DNA from: Planctomycetota bacterium
Lineage (GTDB): Bacteria; Planctomycetota; Planctomycetia; Pirellulales; UBA1268
Direction: 5' to 3'
Assembly: GCA_003669585.1 (NCBI GenBank)
Contig: QWOQ01000015.1
Coordinates: 186,001-250,000, forward strand
DNA: 64,000 bases
Part shown: piece after piece, positions 28,423 to 38,300 of the stretch
How the letters are laid out: each line of letters starts with the position of its first letter
How positions within the stretch are numbered: the stretch's first letter is position 1
Position numbers and translations under genes: made by a program
Notes under the pieces: model-generated
Databases searched by the model: none
What the model was told of the DNA's origin: nothing
What the model saw: the letters and a program-made list of their open reading frames with translations, nothing else

Positions 28423-29877
28423 ATGCTGCTTTTGCTGCGCCGATGTGGATCGATTCTTTTTGTTGTGACAGTACAGCTTTCGCTGCTGTGTACCACTGTG
28501 CTCGCTCAAGGCCAGCAAGGCGGTCAGCAAGGCGGTCAGCAAGGCGGTCAGCAAGGCGGCCAGCAAGGCGGCCAGCAAGGCGGCCAGCAAAATAACGGCA
28601 GCAGTGGTGCTGCAGGAGTGGTAATCGATGCCAATGGCGTTTTGCGGGTTCAACGATCGGGGATGAATCGGCAGGTCGCTCAGCAGAAGCGTGCCATGGC
28701 GAGCAAAGCTCTTCCAGGAGACCTTCAAAAGTCATCCGGTATGAGAAAGGTCGCTCTTGGGCGATTAGAAAAAGAACTTCGTAAAGCGATCGACTCAGGC
28801 CGTGGCGTGCCTGAAGAAATTGAGCGTATGGCAGGTCTCGTGAGACTGCAGTACATCTTTGTGTATCCAGAAGAAAACGAGATCGTTGTCGCAGGGCCTG
28901 CGGAAGGTTGGATGAACGATTCTTCAGGTCGTTGCATCGGTTTGGAAAGCGGATCTCCAACGCTGTTGCTCGAAGACCTCGCAACTGCCATGAGGGCATT
29001 TCCGCCAGGACAACTTTCAGACACGACTCTTTCTTGTTCAATCGATCCCACGCAAGAAGGATTGGCAAATCTTCAGGGATTTTTGAAACGAATTGGGAGA
29101 ATCAATCCAACCGTCGATCCCAATTCAATTGTGCTTGGAATGAAACAGAGTTTGGGGCATCAGCGAGTCAGTATTACCGGGATCTCTCCGGAATCTCACT
29201 TTGCACAGGTTATGGTGGAGGCGGACTATCGCATGAAGCTCATTGGCATTGGACTTGAGCCGTCGCCAGTCAAGATGTCGAGTTGGATCGAACTGGCAAG
29301 CGCTTCTTCGGTGGCCGCAAACGCGTTGCAGCGGTGGTATTTTGTGCCTGATTACAAGTGTGTGCGAATCAGCGAGGACGATCTGGCCGTTGAACTCATT
29401 GGCCGAGGAGTAAAACTGGTTGGAGCCGATGAAATGGTGATGGCCGACGGTTCTCGTCGCGCCGCTTCTCGCAGCGATCGTGCCAGCGCAACATTTACGC
29501 AGTCATTCACGAAGAAATATCCTGAAATCGCTGCCCGTAATCCAGTCTATGCACAGCTTCGCAATCTCATCGATATGTCGGTGGCTGCTGCGTACCTGCA
29601 AAAATTTGATGTCTACGGACGAACCCTCTGGTCTGCTGAAACGCTTCTCAGCGAAGAGCAGTACGCCATCGAAACCTTCACGGCCCCACAAAGTGTCGAG
29701 CCTGCGGTATCAGCTGTTTGGCGCGGCAATCGACTGCTTACACCGATTGGTGGAGGAGTCACTCTCCGTCCTCACCAAGCACTTGAAGAAGCAAACGTGA
29801 TGGCAGACGAATCGGACGATGTCGCCAATGCAGGCGAAGCGATTACCCTACCTGAAAATCGCTGGTGGTGGGATTGA
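28423..29877 (+). CDS. DUF1598 family secreted protein with QQGG repeats
   Basis: 484-residue protein. A signal peptide at the start (LLLRRCGSILFVVTVQLSLLCTTVLA) precedes a glutamine/glycine tract of about seven QQGG units, a linker, and a conserved body with RLQYIFVYPEENEIVVAGPAEGW, TTLSCSIDPTQEGLANLQ and LQRWYFVPDYKCVRISEDDLAVEL. The body matches DUF1598, a family largely restricted to planctomycetes, function unknown. The ATG at 28423 is preceded by GGGAGGG. The gene starts 113 bases after dnaE on the same strand. The repeat tract is encoded by an almost perfect 12-base tandem repeat. Confidence 0.8.
   Translation: MLLLLRRCGSILFVVTVQLSLLCTTVLAQGQQGGQQGGQQGGQQGGQQGGQQGGQQNNGSSGAAGVVIDANGVLRVQRSGMNRQVAQQKRAMASKALPGDLQKSSGMRKVALGRLEKELRKAIDSGRGVPEEIERMAGLVRLQYIFVYPEENEIVVAGPAEGWMNDSSGRCIGLESGSPTLLLEDLATAMRAFPPGQLSDTTLSCSIDPTQEGLANLQGFLKRIGRINPTVDPNSIVLGMKQSLGHQRVSITGISPESHFAQVMVEADYRMKLIGIGLEPSPVKMSSWIELASASSVAANALQRWYFVPDYKCVRISEDDLAVELIGRGVKLVGADEMVMADGSRRAASRSDRASATFTQSFTKKYPEIAARNPVYAQLRNLIDMSVAAAYLQKFDVYGRTLWSAETLLSEEQYAIETFTAPQSVEPAVSAVWRGNRLLTPIGGGVTLRPHQALEEANVMADESDDVANAGEAITLPENRWWWD
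28513..28584 (+). repeat. Tandem 12-bp repeat (CAGCAAGGCGGY) inside DUF1598 gene
   Basis: Six near-identical copies in frame; the first three end in T and the last three in C. They encode Gln-Gln-Gly-Gly units just behind the signal peptide. Because the period is a multiple of three, slippage would change linker length without breaking the frame. Confidence 0.9.
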
Positions 29878-29919
29878 AAAAATGTGTTTGACGATTGAGT
29901 GCGTCGAAATGATCACCGT

Positions 29920-30489
29920 CTATTCCTTGACGCGTTCAACATATTCACCATTGCGAGTATCGATCTTAAGAAGATCGCCCTGACTGATGAATGCTGGAAC
30001 ATGAACTTCTGCACCAGTTTCTAATTTTACAGGCTTGGTGAGATTCGTTGCAGTGTTGCCTCGTACCGATGGTTCACAATATTCAACCCGCAACAACATG
30101 TGATTTGGCGGTTCCATTGAAATTGGATTTTCGTTGTAGAGAAGCATTGAACACACGGTCCCCTCCTTGATCCATTTCCATGAATCGGCGACCTGTTCCT
30201 TGGAGAGTTCGTATTGCTCATAGTTGTCGTTGTCCATAAACATGAACACTTCTCCTTGCTTGTAGAGAAATTGTGCATCGATTGTGGCAATGTCAGCAGC
30301 GTCAAGTGAATCGCCGCTTTTGTAGGTGCGATCAAGAACGGTGTTGCGAACTAAATTTCGAAGTTTGCACTTGTACAGTGACTGTCCCTTTCCGGGCTTC
30401 ACAAAATTGCACTCGATCATGATGTATGGGTCGCCATCGATTTGGACTTTGAGACCCTTTTTGAATTCACTCGTGTTGTACGATGCCAC
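29920..30489 (-). CDS. efp: Translation elongation factor P
   Basis: 189-residue EF-P, which relieves ribosome stalling at polyproline. It starts VASYNTSEFKKGLKVQIDG from a GTG at 30489; the open frame continues upstream, but alignment to the family puts the start here. The KOW-like domain I contains NFVKPGKGQ, where K34 is the residue that is beta-lysylated in EF-P of the PGKGQ type. Domains II and III follow (YKQGEVFMFMDNDNYEQYEL and ISQGDLLKIDTRNGEYVERVKE). The divergent neighbour is epmB, which supplies (R)-beta-lysine for that lysine. The two genes are 126 bases apart. Confidence 0.94.
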   Translation of the reverse strand: MASYNTSEFKKGLKVQIDGDPYIMIECNFVKPGKGQSLYKCKLRNLVRNTVLDRTYKSGDSLDAADIATIDAQFLYKQGEVFMFMDNDNYEQYELSKEQVADSWKWIKEGTVCSMLLYNENPISMEPPNHMLLRVEYCEPSVRGNTATNLTKPVKLETGAEVHVPAFISQGDLLKIDTRNGEYVERVKE

Positions 30490-30615
30490 TGCGTATCCTT
30501 CTTCGAAATGGGGACTGGCGGCTATTCTTTCCACGAGTTCCATATACCCCTGAGGGATCTCGTAGGATTGCCAAGCGTCTCCGGCAACCCCGAGCGTGTC
30601 AATTCGAGGCCATTC

Positions 30616-31650
30616 ATGCCCACGCCATCCCTGTATCAGCCACATTCAGCATCGGGACAACCAGACGACATGATCGGTGAAGCCCCCCGCTGGCAGCGAG
30701 AACTTGCCGACGCAGTGCGCGACCCATCTGAACTGTGTCGATTGCTTTCGCTTCCTGAGTCGATTGCCTCTGAGCGGGCCGCCACCGTCTTTTCGCTGCT
30801 TGTGCCGAGAGGATTTATTGCCCGCATGCAACCTGGGGATCCGCTTGATCCGCTTCTGGTTCAAGTTCTTCCACAAGCTGTTGAGCTTGAAGAACGATCT
30901 GGATTTTCGATTGATCCACTTGGCGAAGCGGCAGGCATGGAAACTCGATCGCTTCTACAAAAATATTGTGGACGAGTGTTGCTCCTGGTGACAGGAGTTT
31001 GTGCGATTCACTGTCGCTACTGTTTTCGACGCGAATTTCCATATGCTGATGTTGGAGCGGGAGTTGGATTCAATGAGGCGATCGATGTAATTGCCAAAGA
31101 TGATTCGATCGAAGAGGTGATTCTGTCCGGAGGCGATCCACTGTCACTTTCCGATGATCGCCTCGAACGAATTGTGGATCGAATCGACTCGATTGGGCAT
31201 GTCAGACGTTTGCGTATTCACACCCGTCTTCCGATTGTGATTCCTTCGCGAATCACAGAGGCTCTTTTGTCGCTCATCGCTCGAGTGCGAATGCGAGTGA
31301 TTATGGTGGTGCATGCCAATCACGCCGCTGAAATTGATTGTGAGGTTGCAGCAGCCCTAGAGCGGCTCAGGTGCGCTGCGGTGATGCTGTTCAATCAATC
31401 GGTGTTGATGCGGGGAGTGAATGATTCGCATGTTATTCTCAAGCAACTTTCAGAGCGATTGATCGACGTGGGAGTGACTCCGTACTATCTTCATCTTCTT
31501 GATCCTGTTTCAGGAGCGGCGCACTACGACGTTCCGCACAAAGAGGCCGTCGAAATGGTCAACAAGCTCCGTGATTCAATGCCCGGGTATGCGGTTCCAC
31601 GACTGGTTCGCGAAGTGCCAGGGGAGTCGTCAAAACACTGGATTCACTGA
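30616..31650 (+). CDS. epmB: EF-P beta-lysine pathway lysine 2,3-aminomutase (EpmB-type)
   Basis: 344-residue radical SAM and PLP enzyme. The [4Fe-4S]-binding motif C-x3-C-x2-C is CAIHCRYC (C129, C133, C136), followed by FRREFPYAD. The lysine 2,3-aminomutase family sequences EEVILSGGDPLSLSDDRLE, LRIHTRLPIVIPSRI and YYLHLLDPVSGAAHYDVP are present. It lacks the long extra domains of catabolic lysine aminomutases, so it fits the EpmB subgroup that makes beta-lysine for EF-P Lys34. I chose the ATG at 30616 because upstream codons encode implausible protein. It is divergent from efp. The ligase EpmA is not in this window. Confidence 0.87.
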   Translation: MPTPSLYQPHSASGQPDDMIGEAPRWQRELADAVRDPSELCRLLSLPESIASERAATVFSLLVPRGFIARMQPGDPLDPLLVQVLPQAVELEERSGFSIDPLGEAAGMETRSLLQKYCGRVLLLVTGVCAIHCRYCFRREFPYADVGAGVGFNEAIDVIAKDDSIEEVILSGGDPLSLSDDRLERIVDRIDSIGHVRRLRIHTRLPIVIPSRITEALLSLIARVRMRVIMVVHANHAAEIDCEVAAALERLRCAAVMLFNQSVLMRGVNDSHVILKQLSERLIDVGVTPYYLHLLDPVSGAAHYDVPHKEAVEMVNKLRDSMPGYAVPRLVREVPGESSKHWIH

Positions 31651-31953
31651 AAAAAAGAGGTCACTCGCACCCGTTCATTGCTGCTCGTTACGTAGACCTG
31701 GGTCAGGTCTGAATAAAAAGACAACGGCGAAAGATACCGCTGTCGGTGAGATGAAAAAAATCAAAAGCTACAGCATGTTCATGTGGTTGTGATTGGTCGA
31801 ACACCAGCCGACTCTCTGACCCGTTGGATTTTGGGAAGCACCTCCGAAGCTTTGATAATGCGAGCGAATTCGAGCGTGCTTGTCGTGCCCGCCGAAGTCT
31901 GAACATCATTTAAGTTCGATCGACAACAGGAATACAAGTGCTTCACTCATAAA
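31651..31953. other. Intergenic region between convergent epmB and kdsB
   Basis: About 300 bases between two convergent genes. No convincing ORF, RNA gene or strong hairpin terminator was seen. Confidence 0.5.
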
Positions 31954-32769
31954 CTACTTGTGCGCCTTCTGACGAGCAACAAAAGCGGCATACTCAGTCG
32001 GCGTGTCGATGCCACGAAAGCCGTGCGGTACGACTGTCGCTACGATCGGAATACCTGCTTCCACAAGTCGAAGTTGTTCGAGGCTCTCGTGGCTTGCCAG
32101 GCGAGAATGCCGAAGAGATTTCCATGCATTGAGTACCCACGGTCGATAAGCGTAAAGACCGATGTGCTGCCAGTAGAGAGGAGGCGATGCCACAAGAAGT
32201 GAATCGTTCCAGTCGCGCGAGAAGGGCACCGCAGCACGGCTAAAGTAAATCGCTCGCCATGTATTTGGAACCGTGGACTCACGTTGATCATAACGCTCAC
32301 ACCAAGGTGTGAGCACCGCTTTTACTGCAGAAGGATCGTCGAGGTCTTCACGCCGTACGATCGGGGTGACGAGTGTTGCCATGCCTGCCGTGGGAGTGCG
32401 CATGAGAAGATCGATCAAGAGATTGATGGCGTGCGGATCAAGTTCCGGTTCATCTCCCTGCAGGTTGACAATCACATCTGCATCGGGGAAATGCGGAAGA
32501 AGTTCAACGATTCGCTCCGTTCCGCTGGTGGCGGCCGGATCAGTCAAAACCGCCTTGCCGCCAAACCGTTCGACCTCGCAAAGAATTTCATCGGAGTCTG
32601 TAGCGATGATCACTCGATCGGCTTGAGCACTGGCGCATGCGACTTCCCACGTGTGCTGCACAAGCGTTTTGCCAGTGTCTCGAAGAAGCATTTTTCTTGG
32701 CAGGCGAGTGCTCCCAAGGCGAGCGGGAATGACAATCACTGATCGATCATGAGAACGCGTGGTGTTCAC
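31954..32769 (-). CDS. kdsB: 3-deoxy-manno-octulosonate cytidylyltransferase (CMP-Kdo synthetase)
   Basis: 271-residue enzyme that activates Kdo with CTP for lipopolysaccharide inner-core synthesis. It starts with a short tail then SVIVIPARLGSTRLPRKMLLRDTGKTLVQHTWE, the nucleotide-binding R-L-x-S-x-R-x-P-x-K signature. IVNLQGDEPELD supplies the metal-binding Asp, and CERYDQRESTVPNTWRAIYFSRAAVPFSRD plus HIGLYAYRPWVLNAW are diagnostic of KdsB. The C-terminus has LEQLRLVEAGIPIVATVV. Its presence is evidence for a Kdo-type LPS outer membrane. Divergent from glmS across 215 bases. Confidence 0.93.
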   Translation of the reverse strand: MNTTRSHDRSVIVIPARLGSTRLPRKMLLRDTGKTLVQHTWEVACASAQADRVIIATDSDEILCEVERFGGKAVLTDPAATSGTERIVELLPHFPDADVIVNLQGDEPELDPHAINLLIDLLMRTPTAGMATLVTPIVRREDLDDPSAVKAVLTPWCERYDQRESTVPNTWRAIYFSRAAVPFSRDWNDSLLVASPPLYWQHIGLYAYRPWVLNAWKSLRHSRLASHESLEQLRLVEAGIPIVATVVPHGFRGIDTPTEYAAFVARQKAHK

Positions 32770-32984
32770 GAAAAAATCCTTCTAAAAAATTGAGTTGCCT
32801 CGAAAAGTGAGTGTGATTGCAACAAGTAATCTGCCAAAAGAGTCGCACAAAGTGTTGAAAAAGGCAGGTATTTTGAAGCTGCTTTGGTGCGTCGAGAGTG
32901 CTACTGTCTGCGGCTAAAAGTGTGTATTGAAAAAAGCGTGCTGTACGCGAACTGCAATCTATAGAGTCTACGGAGATTTTCACG

Positions 32985-34859
32985 ATGTGTGGCATTGTCG
33001 GCTATATCGGTTTTCGTCGCGCAGGAGATTTGATCGTCGAGGGTTTACGAAGACTCGAGTATCGGGGCTACGACTCCTCCGGCGTCGCCACGCTTGCCTG
33101 CGATGGAAGCGTTGAAGTCATGAAGGCGGCAGGACGTCTTGAAAACCTTGAATCAATTTTAAAAAATGATTTTCCAGACAGCTCAATTGGGATCGGTCAC
33201 ACTCGATGGGCAACGCATGGTGCTCCGTCAGATCGAAATGCACATCCGCATCTTGGCGGCTCTGGCACGCTCGCAGTAGTTCACAACGGTGTGATCGAAA
33301 ATTATCGGACGCTCAAAATCCGGCTCGAGGCCGAAGGTTATGTCTTTCGCTCTGAAACCGATTCGGAAGTCATTGCTCACCTGATCGACAGTTGTCTGAC
33401 GCGTCTCACGGCAACTTTGCCAAGGATTGCTGACGATTCTGCGGATTTGCCGCGGGTGATGGCGGTGCGAGAAGCAATCTCACAGCTCCGAGGAACCTAT
33501 GGGATCCTCGTTCTGTTTCGAGATGAACCCGATCTCCTTGTTGCAGCAAGGCTTGGAAGCCCACTGGTTATTGGTGGTGCGGATGGTGAATATTTTATTG
33601 CCAGCGACACCAGTCCTCTTGCCGGTCATGCGGCAAACATTATTCGACTTTCCGATCATGAAGTCGCAGTTATTCAAAGAAATAATCTGCGAATTATTCA
33701 CCGTGATTCCGGAAGGGTTGAACCATTGACGATGCCTTTGAATCTGGAAATGACGGATGTGACTCGCGGAGACTTTGAGCACTTTATGCTCAAGGAAATT
33801 TATGATCAGCCCGAAACAATCGCTGCAGCGATGAGGGGCCGTCTCTCTCACGAGGATGCTACGGCAATTTTTGGAGGGCTGAACCTCTCAGCCACACGGC
33901 TGCAGGCCACTCGAAAAATCGTGCTGACTGGATGCGGAACCAGTTGGCATGCCGCAATGCTGGGAGAATATCTGATTGAACAATTTGCGCGATTGCCAGT
34001 CGAAGTGGAGTACGCAAGCGAACTGCGATATCGAAATCCGCCGCTTGAGGAAGGAACGCTTCTTTTTGCGTTGACACAATCTGGTGAGACCGCCGACACG
34101 CTTGCGGCTCTGCGAGAAGTGAAACGCAAAGGACATCCGACGCTGGCGATTTGTAACGTGGTTGGCAGCACGATAGCCAACGAAGCAGACGGTGGAATTT
34201 ATCTGCATGCTGGCCCCGAGATTGGCGTCGCCAGCACCAAGGCATTTACAAGTCAGTGTGTCGTTTTGGCGCTTCTGGCATTGCATTTCGGTCGATTGCG
34301 TCACATGAGTTTTGAACAGGGACTCGAATTTATCGATCATCTTGAGTCTCTTCCAGAGTTGGTCACCCAAGCACTTGAGTCGAGCGAGTCGATACGACAC
34401 ATCGCCGAAAAGTATTGCGATTCAAACACATTTTTGTACTTGGGACGGCAATACAATTTCCCGATTGCTCTCGAAGGTGCGCTCAAGCTCAAGGAAATCA
34501 GCTACATCCATGCCGAGGGCTATCCAGCGGCAGAAATGAAACATGGACCGATCGCCTTAGTGGATGCGTTTACTCCGAGCATTTTTCTGATCCCACAGGG
34601 AAACGTTTACGAAAAAGTGGTCGTGAACCTCGAGGAGATCAAGGCTCGCGGCGGGCCAGTCATCGCGGTTGTCACTGCCGGAGATAGTCGAATCAAAGAG
34701 TTGGCAGATGACATCATCGAGATTCCCGAAGCACCAGAATTTCTTCAGCCGATCATTACGGCGATTCCACTGCAACTCTTGGCCTATCATATTGCAGTGT
34801 TGCGAGGATGTGATGTCGACAAACCGCGAAATCTTGCCAAGAGCGTGACGGTCGAATAG
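32985..34859 (+). CDS. glmS: Glutamine--fructose-6-phosphate aminotransferase (isomerizing)
   Basis: 624-residue enzyme making glucosamine-6-phosphate from fructose-6-phosphate and glutamine, the first step to UDP-GlcNAc. Cys2 (MCGIVGYIGFR) is the glutaminase nucleophile; the Ntn domain includes GIGHTRWATHG and NGVIENY. The SIS isomerase half contains TGCGTSWHAAMLGEYLIEQ, TQSGETADTLAALRE and EGALKLKEISYIHAEGYPAAEMKHGPIAL, with the C-terminal DKPRNLAKSVTVE. Length and ends are typical (usually 600-625). No recognisable glmS ribozyme is present in the 215 bases upstream. It opposes NagB metabolically. Confidence 0.97.
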   Translation: MCGIVGYIGFRRAGDLIVEGLRRLEYRGYDSSGVATLACDGSVEVMKAAGRLENLESILKNDFPDSSIGIGHTRWATHGAPSDRNAHPHLGGSGTLAVVHNGVIENYRTLKIRLEAEGYVFRSETDSEVIAHLIDSCLTRLTATLPRIADDSADLPRVMAVREAISQLRGTYGILVLFRDEPDLLVAARLGSPLVIGGADGEYFIASDTSPLAGHAANIIRLSDHEVAVIQRNNLRIIHRDSGRVEPLTMPLNLEMTDVTRGDFEHFMLKEIYDQPETIAAAMRGRLSHEDATAIFGGLNLSATRLQATRKIVLTGCGTSWHAAMLGEYLIEQFARLPVEVEYASELRYRNPPLEEGTLLFALTQSGETADTLAALREVKRKGHPTLAICNVVGSTIANEADGGIYLHAGPEIGVASTKAFTSQCVVLALLALHFGRLRHMSFEQGLEFIDHLESLPELVTQALESSESIRHIAEKYCDSNTFLYLGRQYNFPIALEGALKLKEISYIHAEGYPAAEMKHGPIALVDAFTPSIFLIPQGNVYEKVVVNLEEIKARGGPVIAVVTAGDSRIKELADDIIEIPEAPEFLQPIITAIPLQLLAYHIAVLRGCDVDKPRNLAKSVTVE

Positions 34860-34938
34860 TGTCAGCAAAGAGAGAACGTCCTGTCGCCGTCGGTATGCTT
34901 GTGTCGATGTGACGAGCTTTGTAGCATTGGTGCGAGAT

Positions 34939-34967
34939 GTATAAAACTAAAATTTTTAGTTTTATAC
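34939..34967. repeat. Perfect 29-bp AT-rich palindrome upstream of tRNA-Leu
   Basis: Two 14-base arms (GTATAAAACTAAAA and its reverse complement) flank a single T. It lies 80 bases after glmS and 26 bases before tRNA-Leu. The stem has few G/C pairs and no T-run beyond its own arm, so it is not a standard terminator; it could be a binding site or a weak terminator. Confidence 0.75.
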
Positions 34968-34993
34968 TCGTTCTCATGGCCCGCACGCTCAAA

Positions 34994-35077
34994 GCCCGAG
35001 TGGCGGAATTGGCAGACGCGCAAGATTCAGGTTCTTGTCCAGGTAACTGGGTGGAGGTTCAAGTCCTCTCTCGGGCA
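34994..35077 (+). tRNA. tRNA-Leu (anticodon CAG)
   Basis: Class II tRNA with acceptor GCCCGAG/CTCGGGC, anticodon stem CAAGA/TCTTG around loop TTCAGGT (anticodon CAG, reading CUG), a long variable arm, and T-arm GGAGG-TTCAAGT-CCTCT. Discriminator A; CCA is not encoded. 84 nt. Confidence 0.95.
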
Positions 35078-35383
35078 TTTCTCTACCGGCTTTTGGTCGG
35101 TGATCGTGTGATGAATGTTTCTCAATGCGCGACGAAGGCGTAAGCGTACTGACCGGCTGTTTCCTACAATGAATGGAAGTTGCACGAGAACGTAGCTTGG
35201 ATGAAAGTGCCCGTCTTTCATAAAAAAAGGCCCGAAAACCGAAGCCGCTGCGAGTTCTGCGCATTGTGACCATCATTGACTTCTATCAGTACCTCTCAGG
35301 CAGGCTCGTCATGCTAGAATTGCCTGAGCCGTTCCCGGTACAGTCGTCACCATTTTTTTATCCGTCGAGAAACCAGAGCGTTT
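35078..35383. other. Intergenic region after tRNA-Leu
   Basis: About 300 bases with no convincing gene. It presumably carries the promoter of the DUF1549/DUF1553 gene. Confidence 0.5.
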
Positions 35384-38300
35384 ATGAAAATGTCTATGGT
35401 GAGAGACCAAATCTATTTCTCCGCTGCCAAACGTTTCAGACCGCGATGGTTTCACAGGCACTGCGTCTTGATCTGGTGCAATATTCTGGTCGCTTTTTTT
35501 CTGTGTGATATTTCCTGGACGGCAGAACCCCAGCCTTCGGAAGGCGACCTCGAATTTTTTGAGTCTAAAGTCCGACCGCTCTTGAAGGAACACTGCGGCG
35601 AATGTCACTCGTCCACGAAGGGTGATCCCGAGGGTGGGCTGTCCTTTGATACGCGAGGAGAGTTTCGTTCGGCCGAGGGCGTAGTTGTGTCGGGAGAACC
35701 CGATGCCAGCCTGCTCATTCGGGCAATTCGGTACGACGATTCCGAGCTTCAAATGCCGCCGGATGGGAAGCTTTCGAACGAGGCGATCGTCACGCTCGAG
35801 GAATGGGTTCGTCGCGGGTTGCCGTGGACCGATGATGGAAGTGCCACAGCATCCAAAAACGTGTTTGATATTGCACAAAGAAAGGCTGCTCATTGGTGTT
35901 GGCAACCGATCACACGAAAAGCCCCACCCCAGGTCGCGCACACCGAATGGGCTCGCAGTGACATTGATCGATTTGTGCTTTCAAAACTTGAAGCGGCCGG
36001 ACTTACTCCCGCTCCCGAGGCCGACGTGGCAACATTGGCACGTCGAGCAAGCGCTTGGCTCATCGGCATGCCTCCAGATCCTCGTGCGATTGATTCACTT
36101 CTTGCCGATTCCGATCCCAATGCCTTTGAAAAATATGTCGATAGCCTGCTGGCGTCGCCTCATTTTGGAGAGCGATTTGGTCGGCACTGGCTCGATGTCG
36201 TTCGGTATGCTGAAACTCGAGGACATGAATTCGATAATCCCATTCCAAATGCATGGCGGTATCGAGACTGGGTTATCGAAGCATTGAACAACGACCTTCC
36301 GTACGATCAGTTTGTGCGAGAGCAGGTTGCCGGCGATCTGGTTCCTGTTGCCAGGCAGGATGCCACCGGTGCAAACCGATCGGTCGTCGGGACAGGGTTC
36401 TGGTTTCTGGGTGAAGAAGTTCACTCGCCGGTCGACATAGCTCAAGACGAAGCAGATCGAATAGACAACCGCGTCGATACGTTTGGAAAAGCTTTTCTTG
36501 GTTTGGCAATGGGCTGTGCCCGCTGTCACGATCATAAGTTTGACGCCATCTCCAACGAAGATTACTACGCAATTTCCGGCATGCTGATGTCGAGTGGATA
36601 CCGTCAGGTGCCATTTGAGTCACTCGAACACAACCGGGCGGTTGCCACGGATCTTCTTGAAAATTCTGCGATGGCGCGTCGCCAACTTCTTCCGCTCGTA
36701 GGAGAACGGCTTGAAGCGGCGATCGAATCATTCACGGTGCTGTTGCCGATAGCGGTTGATCTTGTCGCGCATGACGAACAGAAAGAGCCGTTGGAAGCGT
36801 CGACGAAAGCTACCGCAGAGGCTTTGAACGTGCATCAGGCCGATCTCTCACGACTTGTAATGCTTGTTTCAAACTCGAAAAAAGACCTGTCGCATCCTTT
36901 GCATCAAGCGGTCAATCTGTGTGGGGCTTCGGGAGTGATTCAGGCTGACCAGGCATTCGACGCGTTTATTGGTCTGGTGCAATCGAATGAATCGCCCAGA
37001 TATTGCGCGAAGTCATCGAATGACTCGCCCTTCAAGATTGTTGCCGATTACGCCCTCGACGGATTGAAAACACCCATCTGGTCTGATGCGTTTGCATGGG
37101 GGCTCGCGGCGGTTCCTGCCGGACAGCCAATGCCGATTACACAATCGCCGTTTGTCCAGATTCTCAGAAGTACGGAAATCCGAAGCGAAGCCATCTGGGC
37201 TAAAGGAAAATCAACAGCTCAGAGAGATCCTGCGCCCCTTGGAGAATTTGATCGTGCGGGCAAAGTGCTGCGTTCTCCAAAGATCACGCTTGCATCGCCT
37301 TCGCTCTGGTATCTCATCAAAGGTCACCTGCAAATTTTTGCTGCTGTGGATAGTCATGTGATGGTGGCCGGTCCACTGCATGGTCGGACGATTCTAAGCG
37401 TCGACACCAAGGGCCAGTGGAAATGGCACAGACATGATCTGTCGCCGTATGTTGGACATCGTGTGCATGTTGAGTTTGCGTCTCGGGAAGGAGAGTCTGC
37501 CGTTGCAGCAGTTATTGATGCACAAGATGAACCAAAAACGATTGATCCACTGGCTTTGCTTCTTGTGTCGCAGTGCTGGCAGGCAAGCGGAGATTTCACA
37601 GGAGAAGGCCAGACAAATTCTTTTCGACCCGATTCATCTGCGGTTTGTGCGTCACTTTCAAAGTTGCTTGTCGAGGCTACGAAAGCCTGTCGAGCCGGAA
37701 CGCTTGCAGAGCATCCCACTGCCAGTGGTCTCGCGCCGCTCGTATCAAGTGTGCTGGAAAGCGAGATTGGAACCGTTCCTGTTCTAACACCCACCACCAT
37801 GAGCCTGATGGACAGGCTTCGTGAGCAAGCGTCGTCCATTCACGGCCTGCGAGAACAGACTCTTTTGCGAGCGAAACTTGAGTCTGCGACGGCACCAGCG
37901 ATTCTGGATGGCAATGGAATCGAGCAGGCAGTGCTCATCAAGGGATCTGCGGCGCGCCGAGGCGACATGGTACCGAGACGATTTCTTGAGGCCATCGACG
38001 GCCCCTCTCAACGACCGTGGCCCACGGATTCCAGCGGCCGAATGGAGCTCGTTGATCGCGTGCTTGATCCTGCCAATCCACTCACCATGCGAGTTGCAGT
38101 GAATCGAATCTGGCAACATCTATGCGGACGTGGACTCGTGCCAACCCCAGATAATTTTGGTGTACTTGGCGAAGCGTCGTCCCATCCGGAGTTGCTCGAT
38201 TTCTTGGCGATTCGTTTTCGAGATGAGGGCATGAGCATCAAAAAACTTGTTCGTGAAATTGTTACAAGCAGCACGTGGCGGATGTCGAGTGTTCCCGATT

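Noticed and set aside
28379..29068. 229-codon antisense ORF across the QQGG repeat
   Set aside because: It is the reverse reading of the repeat (RLAG/RLAD units) in the DUF1598 gene.
31703..31909. 68-codon minus-strand ORF between epmB and kdsB
   Set aside because: No ribosome binding site and no recognisable pattern.
32770..32984. glmS ribozyme upstream of glmS
   Set aside because: The 215-base gap shows none of the expected conserved core, and the ribozyme is mainly known from Gram-positive bacteria.
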